Source: Actinomycetospora straminea
GTDB lineage: Bacteria; Actinomycetota; Actinomycetes; Mycobacteriales; Pseudonocardiaceae
Assembly: GCF_028737255.1 (NCBI RefSeq)
Contig: NZ_JAQZAN010000007.1
Location: 62,001-126,000 of the forward strand
Direction: 5' to 3'
Length of the DNA: 64,000 nt
Translations under genes and position numbers: made by a program
The notes under the pieces: generated by a model
What the model saw: the letters and a program-made list of their open reading frames with translations, nothing else
Database searches by the model: none
Told to the model about the DNA's origin: nothing
Shown here: positions 40,948 through 49,109 of the stretch, piece after piece
Layout of the letters: the number at the start of each line of letters is the position of its first letter
Numbering within the stretch: the first letter of the stretch is position 1

Positions 40948-42234
40948 TCATGCGCCCGGCTCCCGGCGAGGCCGCCGCGGGCCCCCGTGCCACCACCAGT
41001 CCGGTGGTGGCGGCGCGTCGGGCGCCGGGACCCGTCGTGGCGTCGTGTCCGAGGGGGTGGCGGGCGGGCCGGGGGAGGACGTCGCCGCGTGGCGGAGGAG
41101 GTCCTCCACCTCGGTGCGGGAGACCGTGCCGATCACCGTGCCGTCGTCCACGACGACGAGCCGGCCCTGCGGGACCGCGAGATCGCCGAGGAACCGGGCG
41201 AGCGCGTCGCCCGGACGCACCGTCGTCAACCGGGACGCCGGTACGGGCGCGGGCCGACGGGCGCGCCGGTCGTCACGGCCGCCTCCGAGGAGCCGGAGCC
41301 TCGCCGGCGGCACGTAGCCCGCCGGCTCGCCGGCCGGATCGGTCAGCAGGACACCCGCGATCGCGGCGCGCGGTGTGCCCGCCGCCGCGACGAGCGCCGC
41401 GGGGGAGCCGTCCGCGGCGACGACCACCGGCGCGGCCGTGGCGGCCTCGCCGACGGTGATGCCGTCGAGGGCGCGCCCCTGCCGGGCACGGCGCTCCTCC
41501 TCGACGGCGGCCACGCCGACGAACCAGCCGATGAGGGCGAGCCACAGCCCGCCCGGGCCCGCCCCGAGGGCGAGGACGACGCCGCCCGCCACGAGGAGGG
41601 CGGCGAGCACCCGGCCGGCGTGCGCCGCGGTGATCGCGGCCGCCCACCGGTCGCCGCGCCGCGCCCAGAGCGCCGCCCGCAGCACGCGCCCGCCGTCGAG
41701 GGGTGCGGCCGGCAGGAGGTTGAACACCGCCAGCACGATGTTCACGAGGGCCAGCTCGGCGAGGACCGCGTGCACGAGGTCGGCCACCACCGGCCGCGTG
41801 AGCACGGCGACCAAGCCGAACAGCCCGGCCAGCGCCGCGCTGACCACGGGCCCCACCGCCGCGATCCGCAGCTCCGGCCCCGGTCGCTCGGGCTCGCCGC
41901 GCATGCGGGTCGTGCCGCCGAGCAGCCACAGCGTGATGCCCTCGATCCCCACGCCCGAGGCTCGCGCGACCAGCGCATGGGCCACCTCGTGCGCGAGGAG
42001 CGACGCCATCAGCAGGAGCGCGACCGACACCCCGGCGAGCGCGTACGCGAGCGAACCCTGCCCGGGCGCGAGCAGCGGGAGCTCCGAGCGCGCCATGACG
42101 ATCGCGAGCAGCGCGACGATGCCCAGCACGCTCCAGTGCGCGGCGACGGGCACGCCGGCCACGCGGCCGAGCGGGACCATCCCCGGGCCGGGCCGTGGGT
42201 GCCGGCGGGCGTGCCCGGCCGTCACCGCACTCAC
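40948..42234 (-). CDS. site-2 protease-type M50 metallopeptidase with CBS-like region (Rv2625c type)
   Basis: A 428-residue intramembrane metalloprotease. Zinc motif HEVAH (about 82-86) lies in the first helix pair, and the second site LDGGR (about 160) is in APLDGGRVLRAALW, the N/DxGG of the family. About six transmembrane helices are followed by a cytoplasmic region with degenerate CBS domains (DGSPAALVAAAGTPRAAIAG; RLVVVDDGTVIGTVSRTEVE). Such SP2 enzymes cleave membrane-bound anti-sigma factors and other proteins. M. tuberculosis Rv2625c has the same build and is a DosR-regulon gene. Start: GTG at 42234 is a best guess; ATG at 42180 and GTG at 42288 are alternatives. Confidence 0.87.
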   Translation of the reverse strand: MSAVTAGHARRHPRPGPGMVPLGRVAGVPVAAHWSVLGIVALLAIVMARSELPLLAPGQGSLAYALAGVSVALLLMASLLAHEVAHALVARASGVGIEGITLWLLGGTTRMRGEPERPGPELRIAAVGPVVSAALAGLFGLVAVLTRPVVADLVHAVLAELALVNIVLAVFNLLPAAPLDGGRVLRAALWARRGDRWAAAITAAHAGRVLAALLVAGGVVLALGAGPGGLWLALIGWFVGVAAVEEERRARQGRALDGITVGEAATAAPVVVAADGSPAALVAAAGTPRAAIAGVLLTDPAGEPAGYVPPARLRLLGGGRDDRRARRPAPVPASRLTTVRPGDALARFLGDLAVPQGRLVVVDDGTVIGTVSRTEVEDLLRHAATSSPGPPATPSDTTPRRVPAPDAPPPPDWWWHGGPRRPRREPGA

Positions 42235-42313
42235 GGACGCGGCCAGGGCATCGGGCCGTCCGCCGCCGGGGCGCGGTCGCCGGAGCACAGCACGTCCGCC
42301 GGGGCGACGGCCG

Positions 42314-42679
42314 TCACGGCGTCTCCTCCGGGGCGAGCCGGAGCAGGCCGATGGGGTTGCCGTCCGGGTCGGCGAACATGGCGACCTCGCCCCGCTCGCC
42401 GATCGACGCCGGACCCATGATCCGGCTCCCGCCGAGCTCCTCGGCGCGGGCGAGCGACTTCTCGAGGTCGTCGACGCGGACGTACACCGTCACCCACGGC
42501 GGCACGCCCTCGGGGGTCTGCATGATGCCGCCCCCGATGCCGGCGGCCGTGCCGGTGGAGACCAGGCTGTAGCCGTGCTCCTCGGGCGTCACCGACCAGC
42601 CGAAGAGCTCGCCGTAGAAGCGGCGGGAGCGCGCGCCGTCGGCGCCGCCGATCTCGAAGTGCAGGACCGGGCTGCTCAT
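42314..42679 (-). CDS. VOC family (glyoxalase/bleomycin resistance-like) protein
   Basis: A 121-residue protein with the two beta-alpha-beta-beta-beta units of the VOC superfamily: VLHFEIGGADGARSRRFYGE, LFGWSVTPEEHGYSLVSTG, then PPWVTVYVRVDDLEKSLARA, GSRIMGPASIGERGEVAMFA and DPDGNPIGLL. A metal-binding His/Glu pair is plausible (H7 and a Glu in the later repeat). The reaction is unknown. GGAGACG precedes the ATG. It probably precedes the site-2 protease and bpa in one minus-strand block. Confidence 0.87.
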   Translation of the reverse strand: MSSPVLHFEIGGADGARSRRFYGELFGWSVTPEEHGYSLVSTGTAAGIGGGIMQTPEGVPPWVTVYVRVDDLEKSLARAEELGGSRIMGPASIGERGEVAMFADPDGNPIGLLRLAPEETP

Positions 42680-42866
42680 GGCGTCTCCTCGTGCGTGGTC
42701 GTGGGTCGTCGCCGGCTCGTCACCGGCTCGTCGCCCTCCACGGTCGCGCCGGGCCCGGGGGCGGACAGGGGCCGCGGGTCCCGCCGCGGCCGAGTCGGAG
42801 GTCCCTGGACCGGTGCCCGCCCGGCGGGACGCTCGGGCGACGGCACCGTCGACGAGGAGGTCCGGG

Positions 42867-43082
42867 ATGCAGGCGCGGGTCGGGAACTGGTTGATCGTGG
42901 AGGGGCTGACCGACGAGTCGCCGCGGCGGCAGGGGGAGATCGTGGCCGTCGACCACGCGGACGGCAGCCCGCCGTTCTGGGTGCGGTGGCTCGACGACGA
43001 CCACCGCAGCCTCGTCTTCCCCGGGCCGGATGCGCGGGTCGAGGAGCACCCCCACCACCCGGCGGTGCGTGGCGTCACGTGA
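42867..43082 (+). CDS. DUF1918 protein (Rv0569 type)
   Basis: A 71-residue protein: VGNWLIVEGLTDESPRRQGE, IVAVDHADGSPPFWVRWLDD and DHRSLVFPGPDARVEEH. This is the DUF1918 pattern of DosR-regulated Rv0569 (VGDWLVIKG... DGSPPYVVRWLE... IPGPDA). GAGGAGG precedes the ATG. A partial box, GGGACGCTCGG, lies 27-41 bases upstream. Its biochemical function is unproven; in M. tuberculosis it is linked to the dormancy response. Confidence 0.85.
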   Translation: MQARVGNWLIVEGLTDESPRRQGEIVAVDHADGSPPFWVRWLDDDHRSLVFPGPDARVEEHPHHPAVRGVT

Positions 43083-43205
43083 CCGGCGGCGACGCCGGCC
43101 CGGACCGCGCTCGCGCGCCGGGCCGGGCGGTGTTGCCGAGAACGACCCGGCGCGTCACCCGCGCTCGTGGTCGACCAGGCCGAACCGTCGGCGACCGGTG
43201 CGCCG

Positions 43206-43457
43206 TCAGCCACCGCTCAGGACACGGCGACGCTCGGCGTACTCGTCGGCGTCGATCTCGCCCTGCGCGAACCGCCGGTCGAGGATCTCGCGGGCCTCGG
43301 CGCGCGGCCCCGGGCCGGCGGGCGTCGCCCCGCCCGGCGCGACGCGCAACCAGCGCACGACGCCGACGACGATCGCCACGACCAGCACCCACCACAGCAC
43401 GGCGCTGACGCCCATCAGCGGGATCATCCACCCGCCGCCCCAGCCGTAGCCCCACAT
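43206..43457 (-). CDS. SHOCT-domain membrane protein
   Basis: An 83-residue protein. A Trp/Gly-rich start ([16 protein letters not shown]) leads into one transmembrane helix ([20 protein letters not shown]), then a linker and a SHOCT domain ([23 protein letters not shown]). SHOCT tails are short oligomerisation modules. GAGGAGGACACC precedes the start; GTG at 43460 is an alternative. Role unknown. Confidence 0.8.
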   Translation of the reverse strand: MWGYGWGGGWMIPLMGVSAVLWWVLVVAIVVGVVRWLRVAPGGATPAGPGPRAEAREILDRRFAQGEIDADEYAERRRVLSGG

Positions 43458-43565
43458 CACGGTGTCCTCCTCGCCCCATCCGGTGTCGAGCGACGGTTCC
43501 GCGCGGGCGTGGCGCGCGGCAGCGGCGGAGGACCCGGCGGGGAGCGACCATCGACACGTCCGCAC

Positions 43566-43580
43566 GGGCCCGCCGGCCCT
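43566..43580 (+). promoter_or_regulatory. DosR-like box (C in left arm)
   Basis: GGGCCCGCCGGCCCT followed by GTCCGC, 59 bases before the alcohol dehydrogenase start. Confidence 0.45.
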
Positions 43581-43638
43581 GTCCGCTGGCGCCGGGGCCC
43601 GAGGACCGTGCCGACGACCGAGCGGGGGAGGAGAGCGC

Positions 43639-44637
43639 ATGCGCGCGTTCCGCGTGACGCGCCCGGGCCCGGCCGCCGGGGGGCCGCTCGAGCCGGTGGA
43701 CGAGCCGGTGCCCGAGCCCGGGCCCGACGAGCTGCTCGTCGCCGTCCTGGCGTGCGGGGTGTGCCGCACGGACCTGCACGTGGCCGAGGGGGACCTGCCC
43801 GTGCACCGACCGGGGGTCGTCCCGGGGCACGAGATCGTCGGGCAGGTCGAGCGGGTCGGCCGGGACGTCACGGGCTTCGCCCCCGGCGACCGCGTCGGCA
43901 TCGCGTGGCTGCGCCGCACCTGCGGAACCTGCCGGTACTGCCGGCGCGGCGACGAGAACCTCTGCCCCGCCTCGCTCTACACCGGGTGGGACGCCGACGG
44001 CGGCTACGCCGAGTACGCGACCGTGCCGGCCGACTACGCCCACCGCCTGCCCGGCGGCTACACCGACGTCGAGCTGGCCCCGCTGCTGTGCGCCGGCATC
44101 ATCGGCTTCCACGCCCTGCGCCGTGCCGAGCTGCCCGAGGGCGGGCGGCTGGGGGTCTACGGGTTCGGCGGCAGCGCCCACCTCGCCAGCCAGGTCGCCC
44201 TGGCCCAGGGGGCGACGGTGCACGTCATGACCCGCAGCCCCGACGCCCGGGCGCTCGCGCTGCGGCTGGGCGCGGCCTCCGCGCAGGGCGCCGCCGACCC
44301 GCCCCCGGAGCCCCTCGACGCGGCGATCCTCTTCGCGCCGGCCGGCGAGCTGGTGCCGCCCGCCCTCGAGGCCCTCGACCGGGGCGGCACGCTCGCCCTC
44401 GCCGGCATCCACCTCACCGACGTCCCGGTGCTCGACTACCAGCGCCACCTGTTCCAGGAGCGCTCGCTGCGCAGCGTCACGTCGAACACCCGGGCCGACG
44501 CGCGGGAGTTCCTGCGCATCGCCGGCGAGCACCACCTCGAGGTCACGACCGTGCCCTACCCCCTCGACGCGGCCGCGGCGGCGCTCGCCGACCTCGCGGC
44601 CGACCGGGTCACCGGCGCGGCGGTCCTCGTGCCCTGA
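43639..44637 (+). CDS. zinc-dependent alcohol dehydrogenase (AdhA-like)
   Basis: A 332-residue medium-chain dehydrogenase. Catalytic zinc: C39 in [12 protein letters not shown], with H/E in [10 protein letters not shown]. Structural zinc: four Cys in [17 protein letters not shown]. Rossmann loop: [17 protein letters not shown] (G-x-G-x-x-A/G). It oxidises alcohols or reduces aldehydes with NAD(P)H; the ability to regenerate NAD+ by aldehyde reduction would suit anoxia (inference). The ATG at 43639 has GAGGAGAG upstream. Under the box at 43566. Confidence 0.9.
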   Translation: MRAFRVTRPGPAAGGPLEPVDEPVPEPGPDELLVAVLACGVCRTDLHVAEGDLPVHRPGVVPGHEIVGQVERVGRDVTGFAPGDRVGIAWLRRTCGTCRYCRRGDENLCPASLYTGWDADGGYAEYATVPADYAHRLPGGYTDVELAPLLCAGIIGFHALRRAELPEGGRLGVYGFGGSAHLASQVALAQGATVHVMTRSPDARALALRLGAASAQGAADPPPEPLDAAILFAPAGELVPPALEALDRGGTLALAGIHLTDVPVLDYQRHLFQERSLRSVTSNTRADAREFLRIAGEHHLEVTTVPYPLDAAAAALADLAADRVTGAAVLVP

Positions 44638-44666
44638 TCAACGCGGGCCGTCGGGGCCGGGCCGCC

Positions 44667-44681
44667 GGGACCGTGGGCCCT
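44667..44681 (+). promoter_or_regulatory. DosR-like box
   Basis: GGGACCGTGGGCCCT, 58-73 bases before the USP start at 44740. Confidence 0.55.
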
Positions 44682-44739
44682 GCCGCGGGCCACGCCCCCG
44701 CCGGCACCGTGTGGGGGAGACCGGGCGGGTGGAGGGGAC

Positions 44740-45243
44740 GTGGTGGCCATGGCGGGTGGGGACGCGGGACGTGTGGTGGTGGGGCTCGACGACTCGGTCG
44801 GGGCCCGGGCCGCCCTCCGGTACGCGCTCGAGGAGGCCCGCCGGCGCGACGGGACGCTCGAGGTCGTCACCGCCTTCGTCTCGCCCGAGCGCCTGGCGGT
44901 GCTGGCGCGCATCCCGGTGGTCGCCGAGCGGGCCGAGGTCGCGGCCGCCACCGAGGCCGCGGCGCGGGCCGTCGTCGACGAGGTGCTCGCGGCCGAGCGC
45001 GCCGAGCACCCCGACCGGGCGCTCCCGTCCGTCGAGGTGCGGGCGGTGGCCGGCGACCCCGGCCCGGTGCTCGCGGACGCGGCCGACGGGGCCGCGCTGC
45101 TCGTGCTCGGCCACCGCGGACGGGGCCGGGCGGCCACCGCGCTGCTCGGCTCGGTCGGGTGGTGGTGCCTGCGCCACGCGGACTGCCCGCTGACCGTATT
45201 GCCGGAGGTCCCGCTCGTCCCGGCCGCGGCACCGACCCCGTGA
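44740..45243 (+). CDS. universal stress protein with intact ATP loop
   Basis: A 167-residue USP domain: RVVVGLDDSVGARAALRYAL, a central helix with EEARRRDGTLE, and the nucleotide loop LGHRGRGRAATALLGSVG, then WWCLRHADCPLTVLPE. GGAGGGGAC precedes three candidate starts (GTG 44740, GTG 44743, ATG 44749), so the true start may be slightly later. A box lies at 44667. Confidence 0.85.
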   Translation: MVAMAGGDAGRVVVGLDDSVGARAALRYALEEARRRDGTLEVVTAFVSPERLAVLARIPVVAERAEVAAATEAAARAVVDEVLAAERAEHPDRALPSVEVRAVAGDPGPVLADAADGAALLVLGHRGRGRAATALLGSVGWWCLRHADCPLTVLPEVPLVPAAAPTP

Positions 45244-45244
45244 G

Positions 45245-45343
45245 CGGGGCCCCGAGGCGTTCCTCACCGCGCTGCGGCCGGCCCTCGGCGACGTCGAGGT
45301 GCGCACGGTGGAGGGCACCCACAGCGGGCTGATCGACCCCTGA
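45245..45343 (+). pseudogene. possible gene tail of unknown origin
   Basis: Directly after the USP stop, a frame without start gives GPEAFLTALRPALGDVEVRT, then VEGTHSGLIDP before TGA. This protein-like composition suggests the C-terminal remnant of another gene. No family can be named. It is followed by the 45344-45515 gap, where no gene was recognised. Confidence 0.3.
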
Positions 45344-45515
45344 CCACGGCGCGTCCCGCGGTCACGAGACCGCCACGATCCCGGCCGTGACCGCGGCGAC
45401 CCGGGCGGCGAGCAGCCCGGCGAGGCGCGCGGCGAACCGCCGGCCGCCGGCCGCGAGCGCCAGGGCGAGCTTCGTCGCGGCGTCGCGGTGACGGCGACGG
45501 AGGTCCCGGGCCGGG

Positions 45516-45530
45516 CGGACCGTCGTCCCT
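45516..45530 (+). promoter_or_regulatory. DosR-like box
   Basis: CGGACCGTCGTCCCT, one base short in the left arm, 56 bases before the CBS protein start. Confidence 0.5.
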
Positions 45531-45586
45531 TCCGGCCCCGCGGCACCGCCGCGAGCGTCGGGTGCCGACGACCCCGAGGAGGAGCC

Positions 45587-46015
45587 ATGGCGCCGACCGG
45601 CACCCGTCCCGCGTGGGCGACCACCCCGATCCGCCGGCTGGCGACGCGCGAGCTCGCGACCGTCCCGCCCGACGCGACGCTGCAGGAGGTGGCCGAGGAG
45701 CTCGCGATGGACGAGATCGGCGTCGTGGTCGTGGCGCAGGGGCACGAGCCGGTCGGCGTCGTCTCCGAGCGCGACCTCGTCGCCGTGATCGCGGGCGGGG
45801 GCGACCTCGGCACCCAGGCCACGGACCTCATGACCGTCGACCTGGTGTCCACCCGCGAGGACGCCACGGTGCTCGACGTCGCCCGTCTCATGATCGACGC
45901 CGAGGTCCGCCACGTCCTGGTCCGCGGCGGCGAGGGGGACGACCCGACGGCCGGCCCGATCACCGGGATCGTGTCGATGCGCGACGTCCTCGGCTTCCTG
46001 CTCGAGGACTCCTGA
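45587..46015 (+). CDS. CBS-domain pair protein (Hrp1/Rv2626c-like)
   Basis: A 142-residue protein made of two CBS motifs: TTPIRRLATRELATVPPDAT with IGVVVVAQGHEPVGVVSERD; then ATDLMTVDLVSTREDATVLD with VRHVLVRGG and ITGIVSMRDVLGFLL. Such pairs bind adenine nucleotides and act as energy or ligand sensors. M. tuberculosis Hrp1, of like build, is among the most strongly DosR-induced genes. GGAGGAGCC precedes the ATG. Under the box at 45516. Confidence 0.9.
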   Translation: MAPTGTRPAWATTPIRRLATRELATVPPDATLQEVAEELAMDEIGVVVVAQGHEPVGVVSERDLVAVIAGGGDLGTQATDLMTVDLVSTREDATVLDVARLMIDAEVRHVLVRGGEGDDPTAGPITGIVSMRDVLGFLLEDS

Positions 46016-46027
46016 GCGGGCCCGCCC

Positions 46028-46042
46028 GGGACCTTCGACCCC
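46028..46042 (+). promoter_or_regulatory. DosR-like box
   Basis: GGGACCTTCGACCCC, 101 bases before the USP at 46144, the first gene of a five-gene USP/CBS operon. Confidence 0.6.
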
Positions 46043-46143
46043 TCGCGACGGGACGGACCGCGGACCGTCCGGCTCTGCTCCCCCCGGTGCCGCCCGCGCG
46101 ACGGTGTACCCGCGGCACGAGGCCGCACCGAGGGAGGGAAGAC

Positions 46144-46623
46144 ATGACCGACAACGGTCAGGCCGGCGTCATCGTCTGCGGGATCGACGGGTCGCACGGG
46201 TCGCGGCTCGCGCTGCAGGAGGCCATCCGGACCGCGGCGCGCCGGGGCGGACGAGTGCGCGCCGTCGCCGTCTACGAGCCGCCGGAGATGTGGGCGGCCT
46301 GGGGCTACGGCTCCGCGTCCGCGATCCCGATGCCCGACCCCGACACGTTGCACGACGACGAGCTGGCCGCCGCCCGCGCGATGGTCGACGACGTCCTGGA
46401 GCAGACGGAGTGGGACGCGGCGCTGCCCGAGGTGACGGTCGAGGTCGCGCCGGGCCGGCCGGCGGAGGTCCTGGTCGACCTCGCCCGCGGCGCCGACGAG
46501 CTCGTCGTCGGCCACCGCGGCCGGGGCGCGTTCGGCAGCATGATGCTGGGCTCGGTCGGGCTGGGCTGCGTGCTCCACGCGAGCTGCCCGGTCACCGTCG
46601 TCCCCGAGCCGGTCGCGGCCTGA
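46144..46623 (+). CDS. universal stress protein, close paralogue of 53657-54154
   Basis: A 159-residue USP: VIVCGIDGSHGSRLALQEAI with conserved Asp, a mid-loop AVYEPPEMWAAWGYGSA that recurs almost exactly at 53657-54154, and the canonical ATP loop [18 protein letters not shown]. It begins with ATG at 46144 behind GAGGGAAGAC. First of five tightly linked genes ending at 49032. The near-identical loop with 53657-54154 implies recent duplication. Confidence 0.9.
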   Translation: MTDNGQAGVIVCGIDGSHGSRLALQEAIRTAARRGGRVRAVAVYEPPEMWAAWGYGSASAIPMPDPDTLHDDELAAARAMVDDVLEQTEWDAALPEVTVEVAPGRPAEVLVDLARGADELVVGHRGRGAFGSMMLGSVGLGCVLHASCPVTVVPEPVAA

Positions 46624-46633
46624 GGGGCCCGGC

Positions 46634-47074
46634 GTGTCCACCTCGACCCTCGACGACGCGGTGCCGGTCGACCTCGACGGTCCGGTGGACCCGATCGCCC
46701 GCCCGGCCACGCTGATCAGCGAGTCGACGCCCTTGTCGCAGGCCTGGGCGCGGCTCCACCACGACCCCGACGGCTGCGGCGTCGTCGTGCGCGACGGACA
46801 CCCGGTCGCCGTCGTCACCGCCGGCGGTCTCGCCGAGCGCTGGCCGGCCGGCGGGCCGCTCGTCCAGCACCGGGCCACCCTGCGCGACGTCCTCGAGCGC
46901 CCGTGCGGGGTCGAGACCCTGGACGCGGAGGTCTCGGTGCGGAACGCCGGCCGGCGCCTCCTGGCGACGGGTCTGCCCGCCCTGCCCGTCCGCCCGCGCC
47001 CCGAGACGACGTGGCAGGTGGTGACCACCAGCGGGCTGCTGGCCGCCCTGCTCGGCGAGGGGCGGCGACCGTGA
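46634..47074 (+). CDS. degenerate CBS-type protein
   Basis: A 146-residue protein with an order resembling two CBS motifs: ARPATLISESTPLSQAWARL, CGVVVRDGHPVAVVTAGGLA, then EVSVRNAGRRLLATGLPALP and TTWQVVTTSGLLAALLG. Conserved CBS residues are partly lost, so ligand binding is uncertain. The GTG lies ten bases after the USP stop, and its own stop overlaps the next GTG. Role in the USP operon unknown. Confidence 0.65.
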   Translation: MSTSTLDDAVPVDLDGPVDPIARPATLISESTPLSQAWARLHHDPDGCGVVVRDGHPVAVVTAGGLAERWPAGGPLVQHRATLRDVLERPCGVETLDAEVSVRNAGRRLLATGLPALPVRPRPETTWQVVTTSGLLAALLGEGRRP

Positions 47075-48081
47075 CGCCGACCCCGGGCATCGTGGTGGGT
47101 CTCGACGGCTCGCCCGCGGCGGCCGCCGCCCTCGCGGAAGCCCTCGCGGAGGGCCGGCGACGGGACGAGCCCGTCACCGCCGTGACCGCCTTCCCGGCGG
47201 CCGGTTCCTGGGCGGACGGCGAGGACGTCGCCGACCTCCCGGAGCCGGACCGGATGGCCGCGGCGGTCCACGAGCAGGCGCAGCGCTTCGCCGACGAAGC
47301 CCGGGTGCCGCTGTCCGCCGAGCTGCGGGATGTCCCGCTCGCGGTCCGCGCGCTGCCGGGCTCGCCCGCGCCGGTGCTCGCCGAGGCCGCCCGCGAGGCC
47401 CCGCTGCTCGTGGTCGGTCATCGCGGGCGCGGCCCGCTGGGCAGCGCCGTCCTCGGGTCCACCGGCCTGCGGGTGCTCGCGCTCGCCCCGTGCCCGGTGC
47501 TCGTGGTGCGGCCCCGCGCGCCGGGGCCCGACGGACCCGTCGTCGTCGGCGTGGACCGGTCACCGGGCTCCGCGGCCGCATTGCGCTTCGCGCTCGACGA
47601 GGGCGTGCGCCGGGAGACCCGAGTCCTCGCGGTCACCGGCGTCGCGCCGCCCCCGACGACCGTGGGCTTCCGCCCGCTGGCGGGTCCCACCCTGGCCGGG
47701 GTGCGCGACGCGCTGCGCCCCCGGGTCGAACGGTTCGTGCACGAGATCGTGAAGGAGCAGGTCCGGAGCCGTCCCGTCCCGCACGTCGACACGATCGTGC
47801 GGGCCGAGGACCCGACCACGGCGGTGATCGACGTCGCCGAGCAGCTGGGCGCGGCCGTCGTGGTGGTCGGGCGGACCGGCCACGGCGCCCTCGCGCGTTG
47901 GCTCCTCGGGTCGGTCGCGCACGGCGCCGTACTCCGCGCCCCGTGCCCGGTGGCGGTCGTGCCGCCGCACGACGTACCCGACACCGAGCCCGGCACCGAC
48001 ACCGAGCCCGACGCCCCGGGCTCGACCGGCCCGACGGCCGCGGCCATCCCCGACACCGACGGAGGACACGACGATGGATGA
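47071..48081 (+). CDS. tandem universal stress protein with two canonical ATP loops
   Basis: A 336-residue protein with USP domains at about 5-150 and 155-305. Domain 1: [20 protein letters not shown], loop VGHRGRGPLGSAVLGSTG. Domain 2: VVVGVDRSPGSAAALRFALD, loop VGRTGHGALARWLLGSVA. A Thr/Glu/Asp/Gly-rich tail (about 35 residues) follows. Both loops look competent. The GTG overlaps the previous stop, and the next gene starts eight bases before its stop. Confidence 0.9.
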   Translation: MTPTPGIVVGLDGSPAAAAALAEALAEGRRRDEPVTAVTAFPAAGSWADGEDVADLPEPDRMAAAVHEQAQRFADEARVPLSAELRDVPLAVRALPGSPAPVLAEAAREAPLLVVGHRGRGPLGSAVLGSTGLRVLALAPCPVLVVRPRAPGPDGPVVVGVDRSPGSAAALRFALDEGVRRETRVLAVTGVAPPPTTVGFRPLAGPTLAGVRDALRPRVERFVHEIVKEQVRSRPVPHVDTIVRAEDPTTAVIDVAEQLGAAVVVVGRTGHGALARWLLGSVAHGAVLRAPCPVAVVPPHDVPDTEPGTDTEPDAPGSTGPTAAAIPDTDGGHDDG

Positions 48082-48568
48082 CGACACGACGGCCCCGCTG
48101 ATCGTCGTCGGCGTGGACGGGTCGCCCGACGCCGACGCGGCGCTGCACCACGCGGTGGCGGAGGCCCGCCGGCGGCGCGGCCGGGTCCTCGCGGTCGCCG
48201 CGTGCGACGTCCCGCCGCTCACCGCGATCGACGTGGAGTCGCTGCCGCTCGACCCCGAGGCGGTGCGGGAGAGCACCGAGCGTCGCGCCCGCGAGCACGC
48301 GCGCGACGTCCTCGCCGACGACCGGGACGTGCCCGTCGAGGTCGTCGCCCGGCTCGGCCGCCCGACGCCCGTCCTGGCCGCCGCCGCGCGCGGGGCCGAC
48401 CTGCTCGTGGTCGGACACCGGGGGCGGGGGGCGTTCCGCTCCGCCCTGCTCGGGTCCGTCGGGCTGGGCTGCGTCCTGCACGCCCCGTGCCCGGTCACGG
48501 TCGTGCGGGCGGCCCTCACCGGCGGCGGCGCCGAGCGTGCCCGCAGCACCGCGGCGGCCGGCTCGTGA
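48074..48568 (+). CDS. universal stress protein
   Basis: A 164-residue USP: PLIVVGVDGSPDADAALHHA, the loop [18 protein letters not shown], then GCVLHAPCPVTVVRA and a Gly/Ala/Arg tail. The ATG lies inside the end of the preceding gene, and its stop overlaps the next GTG, so the four genes are translationally chained. Confidence 0.9.
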   Translation: MDDDTTAPLIVVGVDGSPDADAALHHAVAEARRRRGRVLAVAACDVPPLTAIDVESLPLDPEAVRESTERRAREHARDVLADDRDVPVEVVARLGRPTPVLAAAARGADLLVVGHRGRGAFRSALLGSVGLGCVLHAPCPVTVVRAALTGGGAERARSTAAAGS

Positions 48569-49032
48569 CGGTGGCGGAGGACCACGCCGTCGTCGTCGGC
48601 GTCGACGGCTCCGACGGGTCCCGCGCCGCCCTGCACCACGCCCTGGGCGAGGCGGCGCGGCGCGGCGCCGGGGTGCGGGTCGTGGTCTCCTACCTGCCGG
48701 TGGACTACTGGGCCGACCTGTTCGCCCTCGACCACCGCCCGCCCACGCCCGACCCGGGCAGCGGGGCGACGACCCGGACCCGCGCGCTGGTGGACGAGGT
48801 CGTCGCCGAGCGGGCGGCAACCGGCGAGCCACCGCCGGCCGGTGGGATCGAGGTCGTGGGCGTGGCGGGTCCGCCCGCGGACGTCCTCGTCGACGTCGCG
48901 GCCGACGCGGACCTCCTGGTCGTCGGACACCGGGGTCGGGGGGCGCGCCACGGCCGGCTCACCGGTCCCGTCGCCCTCGGCTGCGTGCTGCGCGCCCGCT
49001 GCCCGGTGACGGTGGTCCCGGCGCCCGGCTGA
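48565..49032 (+). CDS. universal stress protein, altered ATP loop
   Basis: A 155-residue USP: HAVVVGVDGSDGSRAALHHA, with the aromatic loop YLPVDYWADLFALDHRPP, and the nucleotide loop [18 protein letters not shown] in which the final Gly-Ser is Gly-Pro. ATP binding may thus be weakened. Last gene of the run; a hairpin terminator (49083-49102) follows. Confidence 0.88.
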   Translation: MTVAEDHAVVVGVDGSDGSRAALHHALGEAARRGAGVRVVVSYLPVDYWADLFALDHRPPTPDPGSGATTRTRALVDEVVAERAATGEPPPAGGIEVVGVAGPPADVLVDVAADADLLVVGHRGRGARHGRLTGPVALGCVLRARCPVTVVPAPG

Positions 49033-49082
49033 CCCGTTCCGGTCGCCCCGGCTCAGGAGCGCCGGACCTCGCGGCGCACGCA

Positions 49083-49102
49083 GCGCCCGGTCGTCCGGGC
49101 GC
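49083..49102. terminator. hairpin terminator between convergent genes
   Basis: GCGCCCGG-TCGT-CCGGGCGC: eight perfect pairs with a four-base loop, between the USP operon (ends 49032) and the convergent ATPase gene (ends 49110). Confidence 0.6.
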
Positions 49103-49109
49103 CGAGCGT

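Noticed and set aside
45360-45515. Minus-strand frame with an Ala/Leu/Arg-rich helix
   Set aside because: No start codon with ribosome site; it may be a remnant, but evidence is too thin for a gene call.
46061-46076. A second box CGGACCGTCCGGCTCT upstream of the USP operon
   Set aside because: It needs an extra base in the centre and mismatches in both arms, so it is not counted.
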